Assembly: GCF_014357575.1 (NCBI RefSeq)
Contig: NZ_JACONW010000061.1
Location: 1 to 32,967 of the forward strand
Length of the DNA stretch: 32,967 nucleotides
Reading direction: 5' to 3'
Origin: Pseudomonas folii
GTDB taxonomy: Bacteria > Pseudomonadota > Gammaproteobacteria > Pseudomonadales > Pseudomonadaceae
Numbering within the stretch: the first letter of the stretch is position 1; each line of letters starts with the position of its first letter. A program made the position numbers and the translations under genes. This document shows positions 22,432 to 30,387 of the stretch, piece after piece. Under the pieces are notes generated by a model that ran no database searches, was not told the DNA's origin, and saw only the letters and a list, made by a program, of their open reading frames with translations.

Positions 22432-23610
22432 TCAAGACTTGGCGAGCGTGCCGACGAACGACTTGATTCGCAAACACGCGCGCGCCAGTTGATCATCACT
22501 TACGGTAAATGAAAGCCGCACAAAACCCTGGGCAGGTTCACCAAAGGCGGCTGCATCGAGCACCGACACACCCGCCTCTCGAAACAGTCGCCAGGCGAAG
22601 TCCAGGGAGCTTAGTCCGGTGCCGCGCACATCCAGCAGGACGAACATCCCAGCATCCGGGCTGCGCACTTCTATACCCGGACAGTCGCTCAATCCGGCCA
22701 CCACCAGATCGCGCCTGCGCTGATAGATATCGAGCATGCCTGACGTCACTTCATCATGAGCAAGCACCGCCGCCATCGCGCCCGCCATGACGAAGCCGGG
22801 CAACCCGTAAAGCATGCTCAACGACAGGTTTTCTGCGTGCCTGACCAACTGCGCATCGGCAATGATCCAGCCGACCCGCCAACCGGTCATGGCATGGGAT
22901 TTGGACAAACTGCCGACGATCACGCAGCGCTCGGCCATACCCGGCAAGCTGGCCAGGCTGACGTGCTCTCGTTCGTAGCAAAGACTCTCGTAAACCTCAT
23001 CAACGACCACCCACAGATCATGGGCGATGGCCAGTTCGGCAATCCCTTGCAGCTCCTCGGCTCTGAGCACTACGCCAGTCGGGTTGTTCGGGTTGGAGAG
23101 GAAAATAGCGCGGGTACGCGGAGTGATGGCAGCGCTGATACGGCTGATGTCTGGACGAAAACCAGCATCGGCGTCACAACTTACACGCATCAGCGTCGCG
23201 CCGCTTGCCCTGAGCGTGGCCTCATAGGTCACGTACATCGGGTCCAACGCCAAAACCTCATCACCGGCTTGCAACAGACACAGGGCGCTCGCGAACAAAG
23301 CATTCTGCGCACCGGCCAGGGTGATCACATTGGCCGCCTCTACCGGCCGGCCCAGGCGCGTGGCATAACGCTCGGCGATGGCTTCCCGTAACGCAGGCCT
23401 TCCGGGGATCTCGGTGTAATGGGTATCCCCTGCTCTCAGTGCGCCGACCGCCGCTTCGGTAATGAAATCCGGGGTAGCGAAGTCAGGATCGCCAATGCTG
23501 AGGATAATGACATCTTCCCCTCGACAATAAGCCTGCCAGGCGGCGAAGTGAATGTCCCAGGCGGCTGCGCCCTGCCCGGCTATCCGTTCGACAAAAGGGG
23601 AAAAGCGCAT
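22432..23610 (-). CDS. AruH-like class I/II aminotransferase
   Basis: The 392-aa fold-type I PLP enzyme starts MRFSPFVERIAGQGAAAWDI, very close to arginine:pyruvate transaminase AruH as I recall it. The NPNNPTG motif is at 173-179, DEVY at 204-207, and the Schiff-base lysine is Lys237 in GSLSKSHAMTGWRVGW. It should transfer an amino group from an amino acid to pyruvate or another 2-oxo acid in the cytosol. The other arginine transaminase pathway genes (aruI and so on) are not nearby, so the substrate may differ. I chose ATG at 23610 with AGAGG upstream. It is the first gene of a two-gene operon with the flavin reductase-like gene. Confidence 0.87.
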   Translation of the reverse strand: MRFSPFVERIAGQGAAAWDIHFAAWQAYCRGEDVIILSIGDPDFATPDFITEAAVGALRAGDTHYTEIPGRPALREAIAERYATRLGRPVEAANVITLAGAQNALFASALCLLQAGDEVLALDPMYVTYEATLRASGATLMRVSCDADAGFRPDISRISAAITPRTRAIFLSNPNNPTGVVLRAEELQGIAELAIAHDLWVVVDEVYESLCYEREHVSLASLPGMAERCVIVGSLSKSHAMTGWRVGWIIADAQLVRHAENLSLSMLYGLPGFVMAGAMAAVLAHDEVTSGMLDIYQRRRDLVVAGLSDCPGIEVRSPDAGMFVLLDVRGTGLSSLDFAWRLFREAGVSVLDAAAFGEPAQGFVRLSFTVSDDQLARACLRIKSFVGTLAKS

Positions 23611-23719
23611 ACAACGGCCTCTCGAATACGAGTAAAAAAACGCCACCATAACGCGACGTTCTTTTAAAAGGCCAGTTTGAGGTCTAACCCACCATTAATG
23701 ATTGGGGCAAAAAAAGATC

Positions 23720-23792
23720 CGTAGGAGCTGCCGAAGGCTGCGATCGCGGTGCATCAGGAAAAATGCGCTCGCAGCCTTCGGCAGCGCCTACA
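23720..23792. repeat. REPIN, class GTAGGAGCTGCCGAAGGCTG
   Basis: Arms at 23720-23743 and 23769-23792 are inverted with a single mismatch. The doublet lies downstream of the SnoaL-like gene and upstream of the aminotransferase gene. Confidence 0.9.
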
Positions 23793-23825
23793 TGAGGCGT
23801 TCATACCGCTGCCCTTTCCAGCCAA

Positions 23826-24224
23826 TCAAGCCTTGGCAATCTCCGGCGCCAGCATCCACTCGGCGCTGTCATTCCAGACGTCCATGCGAGTGATCTTGCC
23901 GTCGCGCACTTCAAAGCGGTCCAGATAACGATTGTCGGAAAAGCTGCTGCCATCCGGCCATTCGCCGTACAGCGTGCCGTTGGAATACACCACGGTGTGA
24001 TCGCCGCGATCCATCCAGTCGAAATTGCCCAGCGCTTTTTTGACCCAGCCATAGCGCGAGCCGTTGAACGCAGTAATGTCCTGCGGGGTGGGCATGACGC
24101 GACCGCCTGTGAAGGTGATCTTAACGTCTTCACTCATGAAGGTTGCGGCCCGAACCGGATCCGGGGCCATGGACGCCTCTAGGAAATTGCTAACAATCTG
24201 CACATCGTTATTGGTTTCTGACAT
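23826..24224 (-). CDS. SnoaL/NTF2-like protein
   Basis: The 132-aa cytosolic protein has the cone-shaped NTF2-like pattern: an N-terminal helix (VQIVSNFLEASM), FMSEDVKITFTGGRVM, a middle helix (GWVKKALGNFDWM), and strands ending in NRYLDRFEVRDGKITRMDVW. Many such proteins are isomerases, cyclases or ligand binders; no activity can be assigned. AGGAG eight bases before the ATG supports the start. It is divergent from the ABC transporter operon across 185 nt that carry the sigma-54-like promoter of the latter. Whether it belongs to that system is unclear. Confidence 0.75.
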   Translation of the reverse strand: MSETNNDVQIVSNFLEASMAPDPVRAATFMSEDVKITFTGGRVMPTPQDITAFNGSRYGWVKKALGNFDWMDRGDHTVVYSNGTLYGEWPDGSSFSDNRYLDRFEVRDGKITRMDVWNDSAEWMLAPEIAKA

Positions 24225-24266
24225 TCCTGAATCTCCTGACTCACGGGTTAAGTAAATTACCTGAAC

Positions 24267-24300
24267 GCCTCTACATGGTGCGAGCCGCCTTAATTTGGCG
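24267..24300. promoter_or_regulatory. Possible enhancer-type sites upstream of the sigma-54-like promoter
   Basis: TGGTGC (24276-24281) matches one half of an NtrC site; the partner half nine bases upstream, GCCTCT, is poor. A separate dyad, CGCC-N7-GGCG, spans 24286-24300. Both lie about 80-110 nt before the predicted start, where activators of sigma-54 usually bind. The evidence is weak. Confidence 0.25.
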
Positions 24301-24352
24301 CGTAAAGCTGGGCTAGACCGCTCGAAACAGACGTTCTATGGGCCACCACGAC

Positions 24353-24368
24353 TGGCATCCTACTTGCT
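24353..24368 (+). promoter_or_regulatory. Sigma-54-like -24/-12 promoter of the ABC transporter operon
   Basis: TGGCATCCTACTTGCT matches the sigma-54 consensus TGGCAC-N5-TTGCW with one mismatch and the exact spacing between the GG and GC elements (12 nt). Transcription would start near 24379, about 31 nt before the binding-protein gene. The -12 element overlaps the first TTGCTAGCAA operator copy. A very similar element lies upstream of the gamma-glutamyltransferase-like gene at 32941-32956. Confidence 0.65.
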
Positions 24369-24394
24369 AGCAATAAATATGCAACTGCTAGCAA
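24364..24394 (+). promoter_or_regulatory. Tandem palindromic operator, ABC transporter operon
   Basis: TTGCTAGCAA (24364-24373) is a perfect 10-bp palindrome and CTGCTAGCAA (24385-24394) repeats it 21 bp further on, two helical turns apart. Both overlap or follow the predicted transcription start and lie just before the ribosome binding site. A matching pair occurs upstream of the gamma-glutamyltransferase-like gene, and the FCD-GntR regulator in the cluster is the likely ligand. Confidence 0.65.
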
Positions 24395-24409
24395 TCAGGA
24401 GAACACACT

Positions 24410-25597
24410 ATGGCCATCCGGCTTCCAAACCTGCAACGTCTGCTGTTTCCCGTGGCTGCGGCAGTCACGCTCAATATGGCTATGTTCGGTGGCGCGCAAG
24501 CCGCGGAGCCGCCGATCAAGGTGGGTCTGGTGGCGGCCCTTTCAGGTCAGTCAGCCAAATCCGGCGAAGCCCTGACCCGTGGCCTGACCATGGCTATCAA
24601 TGAAGTCAACGCCAAGGGCGGCGTATTGGGTCGTCAACTGGAGCTGGTGCGTCGCGACGACGAAAGCAATCCGTCCAAAGGCATGCTGGCGGCCAGAGAG
24701 CTGGTCCAGCGGGAGAAAGTCACCGTACTGTTCGGTGGCCTCGATACGCCGGTATCTCTGGCAATTGTGCCGCTGGCCAATCAGATGAAAGTGCCGTTCA
24801 TGGGCATCTGGGCAGCCGGTACGAAGATCACCGAAAACGGCGCTGCCGATAACTACGTATTCCGGGTTTCGGCAGTCGACGAGCTGGTAGACGAAGCCTT
24901 GGTGAAATACGGCGTCGATAACGGGATGAAAAAGCCCGGCATGATCCTTATCAACAACCCGTGGGGCGAGTCCAACGAAGCTGGCTTCAAGCGCGCCCTG
25001 GAAAAACGCGGCCTGGCCAACGCCGGTGTTGAACGTATTCAGGACAGCGACCTGGACGTGGTGCCGCAACTGACCCGCCTGAAAAACGCCGGGGCCGATA
25101 CCTTGTTGATGGTGGGTAACGTCGGCCCTTCGGCGCAAGTGGTCAAATCACTGGATCGCATGGGCTGGGACGTGCCGGTGGTTTCCCACTGGGGCCCGGC
25201 CGGTGGTCGATTTGGTGAACTGGCTGGCCCTAATGCCTCCCGCGTGCACTTCATCCAGACCTATGTGTTCACCGAGAACAACAGCCCCAAGGGCGATGCA
25301 CTGCTCACCGCATTGAAAACCGCTTATCCGCAAATCAAAACCCTGGCTGACGTAACGCCTGCGGTGGGCATCGCCAATGCCTATGACGCGCTGCATCTGG
25401 CTGCGCTGGCTATCGAGAAAGCCGGCAGCACGGACGGTAAGGCCGTGCGTGACGGTTTCTACGCCATCAGTGAATACGACGGTCTGATCAAGCACTACAA
25501 GCAGCCGTTCACTGTGCAGAAACACGATGCGCTGGGGCCGGACGACTATCTGTTCACGCACTTCGTCAATGACCAGATCGTACCGTTGAAGCCTTAA
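24410..25597 (+). CDS. LIV-type ABC transporter substrate-binding protein
   Basis: The 395-aa protein has a signal peptide (residues 1-32, hydrophobic core LLFPVAAAVTLNMAMF, cleavage around AQA/AEPP). A periplasmic type I binding fold follows, starting IKVGLVAALSGQSAKSGEAL and continuing with INEVNAKGGVLGRQLELVRRDDESNPSKGM. This is the family of LivK, amide and urea binding proteins. It delivers the ligand to the downstream permeases. AGGAG (24397-24401) precedes the ATG by eight bases. It is the first gene of a four-gene operon whose promoter carries a sigma-54-like element and two operator palindromes. The ligand is unknown; branched-chain amino acids are not assured because the operon also encodes an amidohydrolase. 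Confidence 0.88.
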   Translation: MAIRLPNLQRLLFPVAAAVTLNMAMFGGAQAAEPPIKVGLVAALSGQSAKSGEALTRGLTMAINEVNAKGGVLGRQLELVRRDDESNPSKGMLAARELVQREKVTVLFGGLDTPVSLAIVPLANQMKVPFMGIWAAGTKITENGAADNYVFRVSAVDELVDEALVKYGVDNGMKKPGMILINNPWGESNEAGFKRALEKRGLANAGVERIQDSDLDVVPQLTRLKNAGADTLLMVGNVGPSAQVVKSLDRMGWDVPVVSHWGPAGGRFGELAGPNASRVHFIQTYVFTENNSPKGDALLTALKTAYPQIKTLADVTPAVGIANAYDALHLAALAIEKAGSTDGKAVRDGFYAISEYDGLIKHYKQPFTVQKHDALGPDDYLFTHFVNDQIVPLKP

Positions 25598-25606
25598 GGA
25601 GCCGCC

Positions 25607-26476
25607 ATGTTCACCGCCGCCATCGTTACCGGCCTCGGCCTGGGCAGCATGTACGCGCTACTGGCGTTAGGTTTTCACCTGACCTACGTCGTCTCGCGCA
25701 CCGTCAATTTTGCTCAGGGCAGCGCCATGATGGTCGGCGCGGTGCTGGGTTACACCTTCTGCATCACCTGGGGCTGGTCGTTGTGGCTGGCCCTGCCTCT
25801 TACGTTGATCCTCTGCGCGCTGTATGGCCTGGTGATCGAGCGTTGGCTGGTGCGACCGTTCCACAGCCGCGGCTCACAGGCCTGGCTGATGGCGACGGTG
25901 GCGGGTGGCATTCTGGTGGACAACCTGGCGCTGTTCACTTTCGGCAAGGAGCCTCGTCAGTTCGAAAGCAGTCTGGTCAATCTCAATGTCGAGCTGTTTG
26001 GCAGCAGCGTCGGTGCATTGCAGTTGCTGATTCCTCTGGCGGGGGCAGCCATTGCCCTCGCGCTGTATCTGGTGCGGCGCTACACCCGACTGGGCAAGGT
26101 CCTGGAGGCCTGCGTGCAAAATCCGCGCGCGGCAATGCTGATGGGGATCAACGTCAATCGAGTGGTGGCGATCGCATTCGCTGTTTCCACTGTATTCGCA
26201 GCAGTGGCAGGTTTGTTGATTGCGCCGCTGTTCAGCGTCAACGCCGAGATGGGCATGTTGTTTGGACTGAAAGCGTTCGCTGTGGCGATTCTGGGCGGCA
26301 TCGGCAGCGCCGGTGGCGTGTTTGCGGCCGGACTGTTGTTCGGTCTGACTGAAGCCTTGATCACCCTGTATTTCGGCTCCGCCTTCACCCAGATATTTAC
26401 GTTCGCTCTGGTCATTCTTGCCTTGGCGATTCGTCCCGATGGCCTGTTCGGCAGCAAGGCTCTGGTGAAAGTATGA
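25607..26476 (+). CDS. LivH-type ABC permease
   Basis: The 289-aa inner-membrane protein has about eight hydrophobic helices and the LivH pattern. It opens ATGLGLGSMYALLALGFHL-like with VSRTVNFAQGSAMMVGAV (about 29-46), and its cytoplasmic coupling loop contains ACVQNPRAAMLMGINVNRV (about 167-185). GLKAFAVAILGGIGSAGGV near residue 223 is typical. It pairs with the LivM domain of the next protein. AAGGAG precedes the ATG at 25607, nine nt after the binding-protein stop, and its own stop overlaps the next ATG by four bases. Confidence 0.9.
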   Translation: MFTAAIVTGLGLGSMYALLALGFHLTYVVSRTVNFAQGSAMMVGAVLGYTFCITWGWSLWLALPLTLILCALYGLVIERWLVRPFHSRGSQAWLMATVAGGILVDNLALFTFGKEPRQFESSLVNLNVELFGSSVGALQLLIPLAGAAIALALYLVRRYTRLGKVLEACVQNPRAAMLMGINVNRVVAIAFAVSTVFAAVAGLLIAPLFSVNAEMGMLFGLKAFAVAILGGIGSAGGVFAAGLLFGLTEALITLYFGSAFTQIFTFALVILALAIRPDGLFGSKALVKV

Positions 26477-28983
26477 GAGATATCAAAAACTTCGCAGCTC
26501 CGGTATTCATCGCCTTGCTCGCGGTGGTGTGCGGCGTCATGGCCTTCACACTGGACAGCTATTCCCTGTTGGTCTTTACCCTTTGCGCCCTGGCGGCAGT
26601 GGTGGGTATCGGCCTGAATATCCTGATTGGCCTGAGCGGGCAAATCTCCTTCGGCCACATCGCGTTCTACGCCATTGGTGCGTACGTGTCGGCACTGCTG
26701 ACCATGGCCGGTTGGCCGCTATGGCTGGCGTTGCCCCTGGCGGGCATCGTGGCAGGTTTGGTCGGCGCACTGCTGGCGATTCCGGCACTGCGGGTCAGCG
26801 GCCCTTATCTGGCGATGATCACCATTGCCTTTGCGTTCGTGGTGCATCACAGCCTGATCGAATGGCGTGACGTGACCGGTGGCTCCAATGGCTTGATGGG
26901 CATTCCGCTGCCTGAGTTTGCCGGTCTCGATCCCGCCATACTGCTCGCCCTGCTGGCGGGCGCGTTGATGATTGGCGCGCTGCTGTTCTATCAGCGCCTG
27001 AGTCACAGCACCTGGGGCAAGGCCATGCGTGCCGTGAAAGCCTCTGAAATCGCCGCACGTTCGCTGGGGTTCAATCCGGTCCTGAGCAAAACCCTGGCCT
27101 TCGCCCTTTCAGCCGCCTTGACCGGGCTGGCAGGCGGTCTGCTTGCGCCCCTGCTGATGTTCATCAACCCTGAATCCTTTCCGTTTTCGCAGTCAATCCT
27201 GTTTGTCCTGGCGGTGATCGTCGGTGGCAGTGGCATGCTGTTTGGCCCGTTGATTGGTGCCTTGCTGATCGTGCTGGTGCCGGAACTACTGTCGGATTTC
27301 GCCGAATACCGTCTGCTGATTTTCTCGGTGCTTCTGTTGCTGGTGTTGTGGGTCGCGCCGAACGGCCTGCTGGGCGCCCTTGCCCGTCGCTGGATCAAAC
27401 CGACCCGCCTGTTGCCGCCCACCATGATAAACACCCAGCGCATTGCCGCGCATTTGCAAAGCCGTGGCCCGTCCACCGGTTTGCGCGTGACCGATATCGG
27501 CATTCGCTTCGGCGGCGTGCAGGCGGCGCAACACGTCAGCCTGCATGCGCCTGCCGGGAGCATCACCAGCATCATTGGCCCCAATGGCGCGGGTAAAACC
27601 ACGGTGCTGAACATGATCAGCGGGTTCTATACACCGGACAGCGGCCAGATCGAACTGCAACAACCACTGGCCGGTTTGCCTGCCTGGAAAAGCGCCCGCG
27701 CCGGTATCGCCCGCACCTATCAAACCACCCTGCTGTTCGGCGAGATGTCGGTGCTGGATAACCTGTTGGTGGCCATGCAGAAAGGTCGTCTTGGTCTGCC
27801 TTTCAGCCTGTCGACCACTGAGCAACGCAGTCTCGCCTTGGACTTGCTGGCGCTGGTGGGCTATCGCGGTGAGGTAAACATTGCCGCCGAGGACTTACCC
27901 CACGTTGATCGGCGTCTGGTAGAGATCGCCCGGGCACTGGCGACCGCGCCTGCGGTGCTGTTGCTGGATGAACCCGCAGCAGGCCTGAGCCGTCGCGACA
28001 CGGACGACCTGGCAGTGCTGCTGCGCAAACTGGCGGACTTTGGCCTGACGGTGATTCTGGTCGAGCACGACATGTCGCTGGTGATGTCAGTGTCCGAACA
28101 CTTGCTGGTGCTGGACGCGGGCAAGCCCATCGCGTCCGGGCCGCCTGCCGAGATTCGTCAGAACCAACAGGTAATCGCCGCGTATCTGGGTGGCACCGAC
28201 TATCAGGCAACACCACGTGATAAAGCCTGGGACGGCAGCCGGGATGCGCGCCTGTACGTCAAGGATCTGATCATCGACTACGGCGCTGCGGCAGTGGTCA
28301 ATAAAGTCAATTTGCTGGTCAATCCCGGCGAGCTGGTGGCGATTCTGGGTGCCAACGGTGCGGGCAAATCCAGCATCCTGCAATGCCTGGCAGGCCTGCA
28401 TCGGGCCACCGACGGCAGCATCCTGCTGGACAACGAAAGCATTGAACAGGCCAGCGCCAGCAGCATCGCGGGCAAAGGTCTGGCCTTGGTGCCGGAAGGT
28501 CGTCAGGTGTTCCCGTACCTCAGCGTGCGCGACAACCTGTTGCTGGGCGGCTATTCCCGACGCGAAGCATTTGACGCCGAGGCTGAAGTCGAGGCGATCC
28601 TGAAACGCTTCCCGCGTTTGCGCGACCGCATCGACAACCCGGCAGGCATGCTGTCCGGTGGTGAACAACAGATGGTCGCGGTCGGTCGCGGGCTGATGGC
28701 CAAACCGAAAATCCTGTTGCTGGACGAGCCGTCTCTGGGCCTGTCACCGGCCATGATCGGCGAACTGTACGACGCACTGGCCGCCCTGCGCGATGAAGGC
28801 GTCACGATCCTGCTGGTGGACCAAATGGCCAACCTCGCGCTGCAGGTCGCCGACCGGGCTTATGTGCTGGAAACCGGCTGCATCATCAAATCCGCCAGCG
28901 CCGCCGAGTTGCGTGACGACAAGGAACTGGCGGCGGCTTATCTGGGTGAAAGCGCCGAAAGTGGCCAGGAGGTCAACGCTTGA
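26473..28983 (+). CDS. Three-domain fusion: LivM permease + LivG ATPase + LivF ATPase
   Basis: The 836-aa protein joins three subunits that are usually separate. Residues 1-310 are a LivM permease (GLNILIGLSGQISFGHIAFY at 47-66). Residues about 336-575 are a LivG-like ATPase: Walker A GPNGAGKTT (369-377), Q-loop Gln417, Walker B LLLDEP (496-501) and His532. Residues about 593-826 are a LivF-like ATPase: Walker A GANGAGKSS (626-634), signature LSGGEQQ (727-733) and Walker B LLLDEP (748-753). The LivG signature is degenerate (DLPHVDRRLVEIARAL) and LivF has VDQM in place of a switch histidine, so probably only one composite ATP site is fully competent. With the LivH-like protein it forms a complete importer. 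No frameshift or weak junction is visible. Confidence 0.92.
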   Translation: MRDIKNFAAPVFIALLAVVCGVMAFTLDSYSLLVFTLCALAAVVGIGLNILIGLSGQISFGHIAFYAIGAYVSALLTMAGWPLWLALPLAGIVAGLVGALLAIPALRVSGPYLAMITIAFAFVVHHSLIEWRDVTGGSNGLMGIPLPEFAGLDPAILLALLAGALMIGALLFYQRLSHSTWGKAMRAVKASEIAARSLGFNPVLSKTLAFALSAALTGLAGGLLAPLLMFINPESFPFSQSILFVLAVIVGGSGMLFGPLIGALLIVLVPELLSDFAEYRLLIFSVLLLLVLWVAPNGLLGALARRWIKPTRLLPPTMINTQRIAAHLQSRGPSTGLRVTDIGIRFGGVQAAQHVSLHAPAGSITSIIGPNGAGKTTVLNMISGFYTPDSGQIELQQPLAGLPAWKSARAGIARTYQTTLLFGEMSVLDNLLVAMQKGRLGLPFSLSTTEQRSLALDLLALVGYRGEVNIAAEDLPHVDRRLVEIARALATAPAVLLLDEPAAGLSRRDTDDLAVLLRKLADFGLTVILVEHDMSLVMSVSEHLLVLDAGKPIASGPPAEIRQNQQVIAAYLGGTDYQATPRDKAWDGSRDARLYVKDLIIDYGAAAVVNKVNLLVNPGELVAILGANGAGKSSILQCLAGLHRATDGSILLDNESIEQASASSIAGKGLALVPEGRQVFPYLSVRDNLLLGGYSRREAFDAEAEVEAILKRFPRLRDRIDNPAGMLSGGEQQMVAVGRGLMAKPKILLLDEPSLGLSPAMIGELYDALAALRDEGVTILLVDQMANLALQVADRAYVLETGCIIKSASAAELRDDKELAAAYLGESAESGQEVNA

Positions 28984-30215
28984 ACACTCTAAAAATCATC
29001 AATGCGCGGCTGGACGATTCCAACGTAAATTCCGACACCGCGCTGTACGTGGAAAACGGCTATTACGTTGAGGCTTTCAGCCCTTCAGTCACTGAATGGG
29101 CAACCCTTGATCTACAAGGCCGGTTGTTGATGCCAGGCCTGATCGAAACCCACATCCATCTGGACAAAGCCTGCATCATGCAGCGCTGCCATTTGCACGA
29201 AGGCACCCTTGCCGAGGCGGTGGCCCAGACCCGTGCTGCCAAAGCCGAGTTCACTGAAGACGACGTGTACCGACGCGGTGCGTTGGTGCTGGATAAGGCG
29301 ATCCTGCAAGGCACCACCCACATGCGCACCCATGTGGAGCTTGATCCGCAAATCGGTCTGACCGGCTTTAATGCCATTCGCCGCTTGCAGGCTGACTACG
29401 CCTGGGCGATCAGCCTGGAAATCTGTGTCTTTCCTCAGGAAGGCCTGCTGAACAATCCCGGAACAGAAGACTTGTTGTGCGAAGCGCTGGAGAATGGCGC
29501 GACGGTGCTGGGCGGTTGCCCTTACATGGACAGCGATCCCGATGGGCAGATCCAGCGTCTGTTCGACCTGGCGGTGAAATACGACTGCGATCTGGACCTG
29601 CACCTGGATTTCGATCTGAATCCGGAAGGCATGACGGTCATGGAGGTCGCGCGCTGCACGCAGCTGCATGGCTGGGCCGGACGCGTGACCATCGGCCATG
29701 TGACCAAGCTGTCGACACTGCCCAAAGAGCAAATGACCGTGCTGGGTCTGCACCTGGCCAAGGTCGGCGTGCAGGTGACCTGTCTGCCCTCTACCGATCT
29801 GTTTCTGATGGGCCGCGCGTCGTTTCACAACAAGCCCCGTGGACTCGCGCCGCTGGAGCATCTGCATGCCTGCGGCGTGACATGCTCGGTGTCCACCAAC
29901 AACATTGGTAACCCGTTTACGCCCTATGGCGACGCCTCGTTGATCCGCCAGGCCAACCTGTTCGCCAACGTCAGTCAGATGGGCACCGTGCCGCAGTTGC
30001 TGCAATGCCTGGCATGGGTGTCCAGCGAATCAGCGCGTATGCTGCGGTTGACTGATTACGGCGTGGTACCCGGCTGTCGCGCCGATTTCATCGTCTTTGA
30101 CGCCCCCTCGCCTGCGGCGGTTATTGCCGAAATCAGCGCGCCATTGATGGGCTTCAAGGGGGGGCGACAGACGTTTAGCCGGCCGGTAGGGAAGCTGTTG
30201 AGGCCGGACGCATAA
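28980..30215 (+). CDS. Cytosine-deaminase-like amidohydrolase, atypical active site
   Basis: The 411-aa protein aligns along its length with CodA/AtzC-type amidohydrolases. The metal pair is in ETHIHLDKA (His58, His60), MRTHVELD follows, His208 is in DLDLHLDFD, and His240 is in TIGHVTKL. By my alignment, the CodA catalytic Glu217 position is Phe211. The metal-binding Asp region (GHDD in CodA) is STNN (305-308), so Asn replaces Asp. Cytosine is therefore an unlikely substrate. It is cytosolic with no signal peptide. The start is TTG at 28980, overlapping the transporter stop, with a strong AGGAGGT (28967-28973) seven bases upstream. Tight coupling to the importer implies it acts on the imported compound. 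Confidence 0.85.
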   Translation: MNTLKIINARLDDSNVNSDTALYVENGYYVEAFSPSVTEWATLDLQGRLLMPGLIETHIHLDKACIMQRCHLHEGTLAEAVAQTRAAKAEFTEDDVYRRGALVLDKAILQGTTHMRTHVELDPQIGLTGFNAIRRLQADYAWAISLEICVFPQEGLLNNPGTEDLLCEALENGATVLGGCPYMDSDPDGQIQRLFDLAVKYDCDLDLHLDFDLNPEGMTVMEVARCTQLHGWAGRVTIGHVTKLSTLPKEQMTVLGLHLAKVGVQVTCLPSTDLFLMGRASFHNKPRGLAPLEHLHACGVTCSVSTNNIGNPFTPYGDASLIRQANLFANVSQMGTVPQLLQCLAWVSSESARMLRLTDYGVVPGCRADFIVFDAPSPAAVIAEISAPLMGFKGGRQTFSRPVGKLLRPDA

Positions 30216-30283
30216 CATCTGCTGCAAACGGGGTATATGAAAGATTCTATGTTTGCCCACAAGCTCAAGGGTCGACGGCGTTT

Positions 30284-30372
30284 GGTTGGAGCGAGGCTTG
30301 CCCGCGAATAAGATAACGCGGCATGTCTGACATGCCGCGTCGACTGATTCGCGGGCAAGCCTCGCTCCAACC
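30284..30372. repeat. REPIN, class TTGGAGCGAGGCTTGCCCGC, with inner hairpin
   Basis: A perfect 26-bp inverted repeat has arms at 30284-30309 and 30347-30372. Inside it is a second perfect stem, ACGCGGCATG (30316-30325) and CATGCCGCGT (30331-30340), with a 5-nt loop. It lies between the convergent amidohydrolase and GntR genes. Confidence 0.92.
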
Positions 30373-30387
30373 ATGTGCCACGCGGGT

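Noticed and set aside
24267..24281. Full NtrC binding site
   Set aside because: Only one half (TGGTGC) matches; the other half is poor, so it is listed as weak and not called as an NtrC site.
28980..30215. Calling the amidohydrolase a cytosine deaminase (codA)
   Set aside because: Overall similarity is clear, but the residues matching Glu217 and the metal-binding Asp of CodA differ, so the specific name is not supported.
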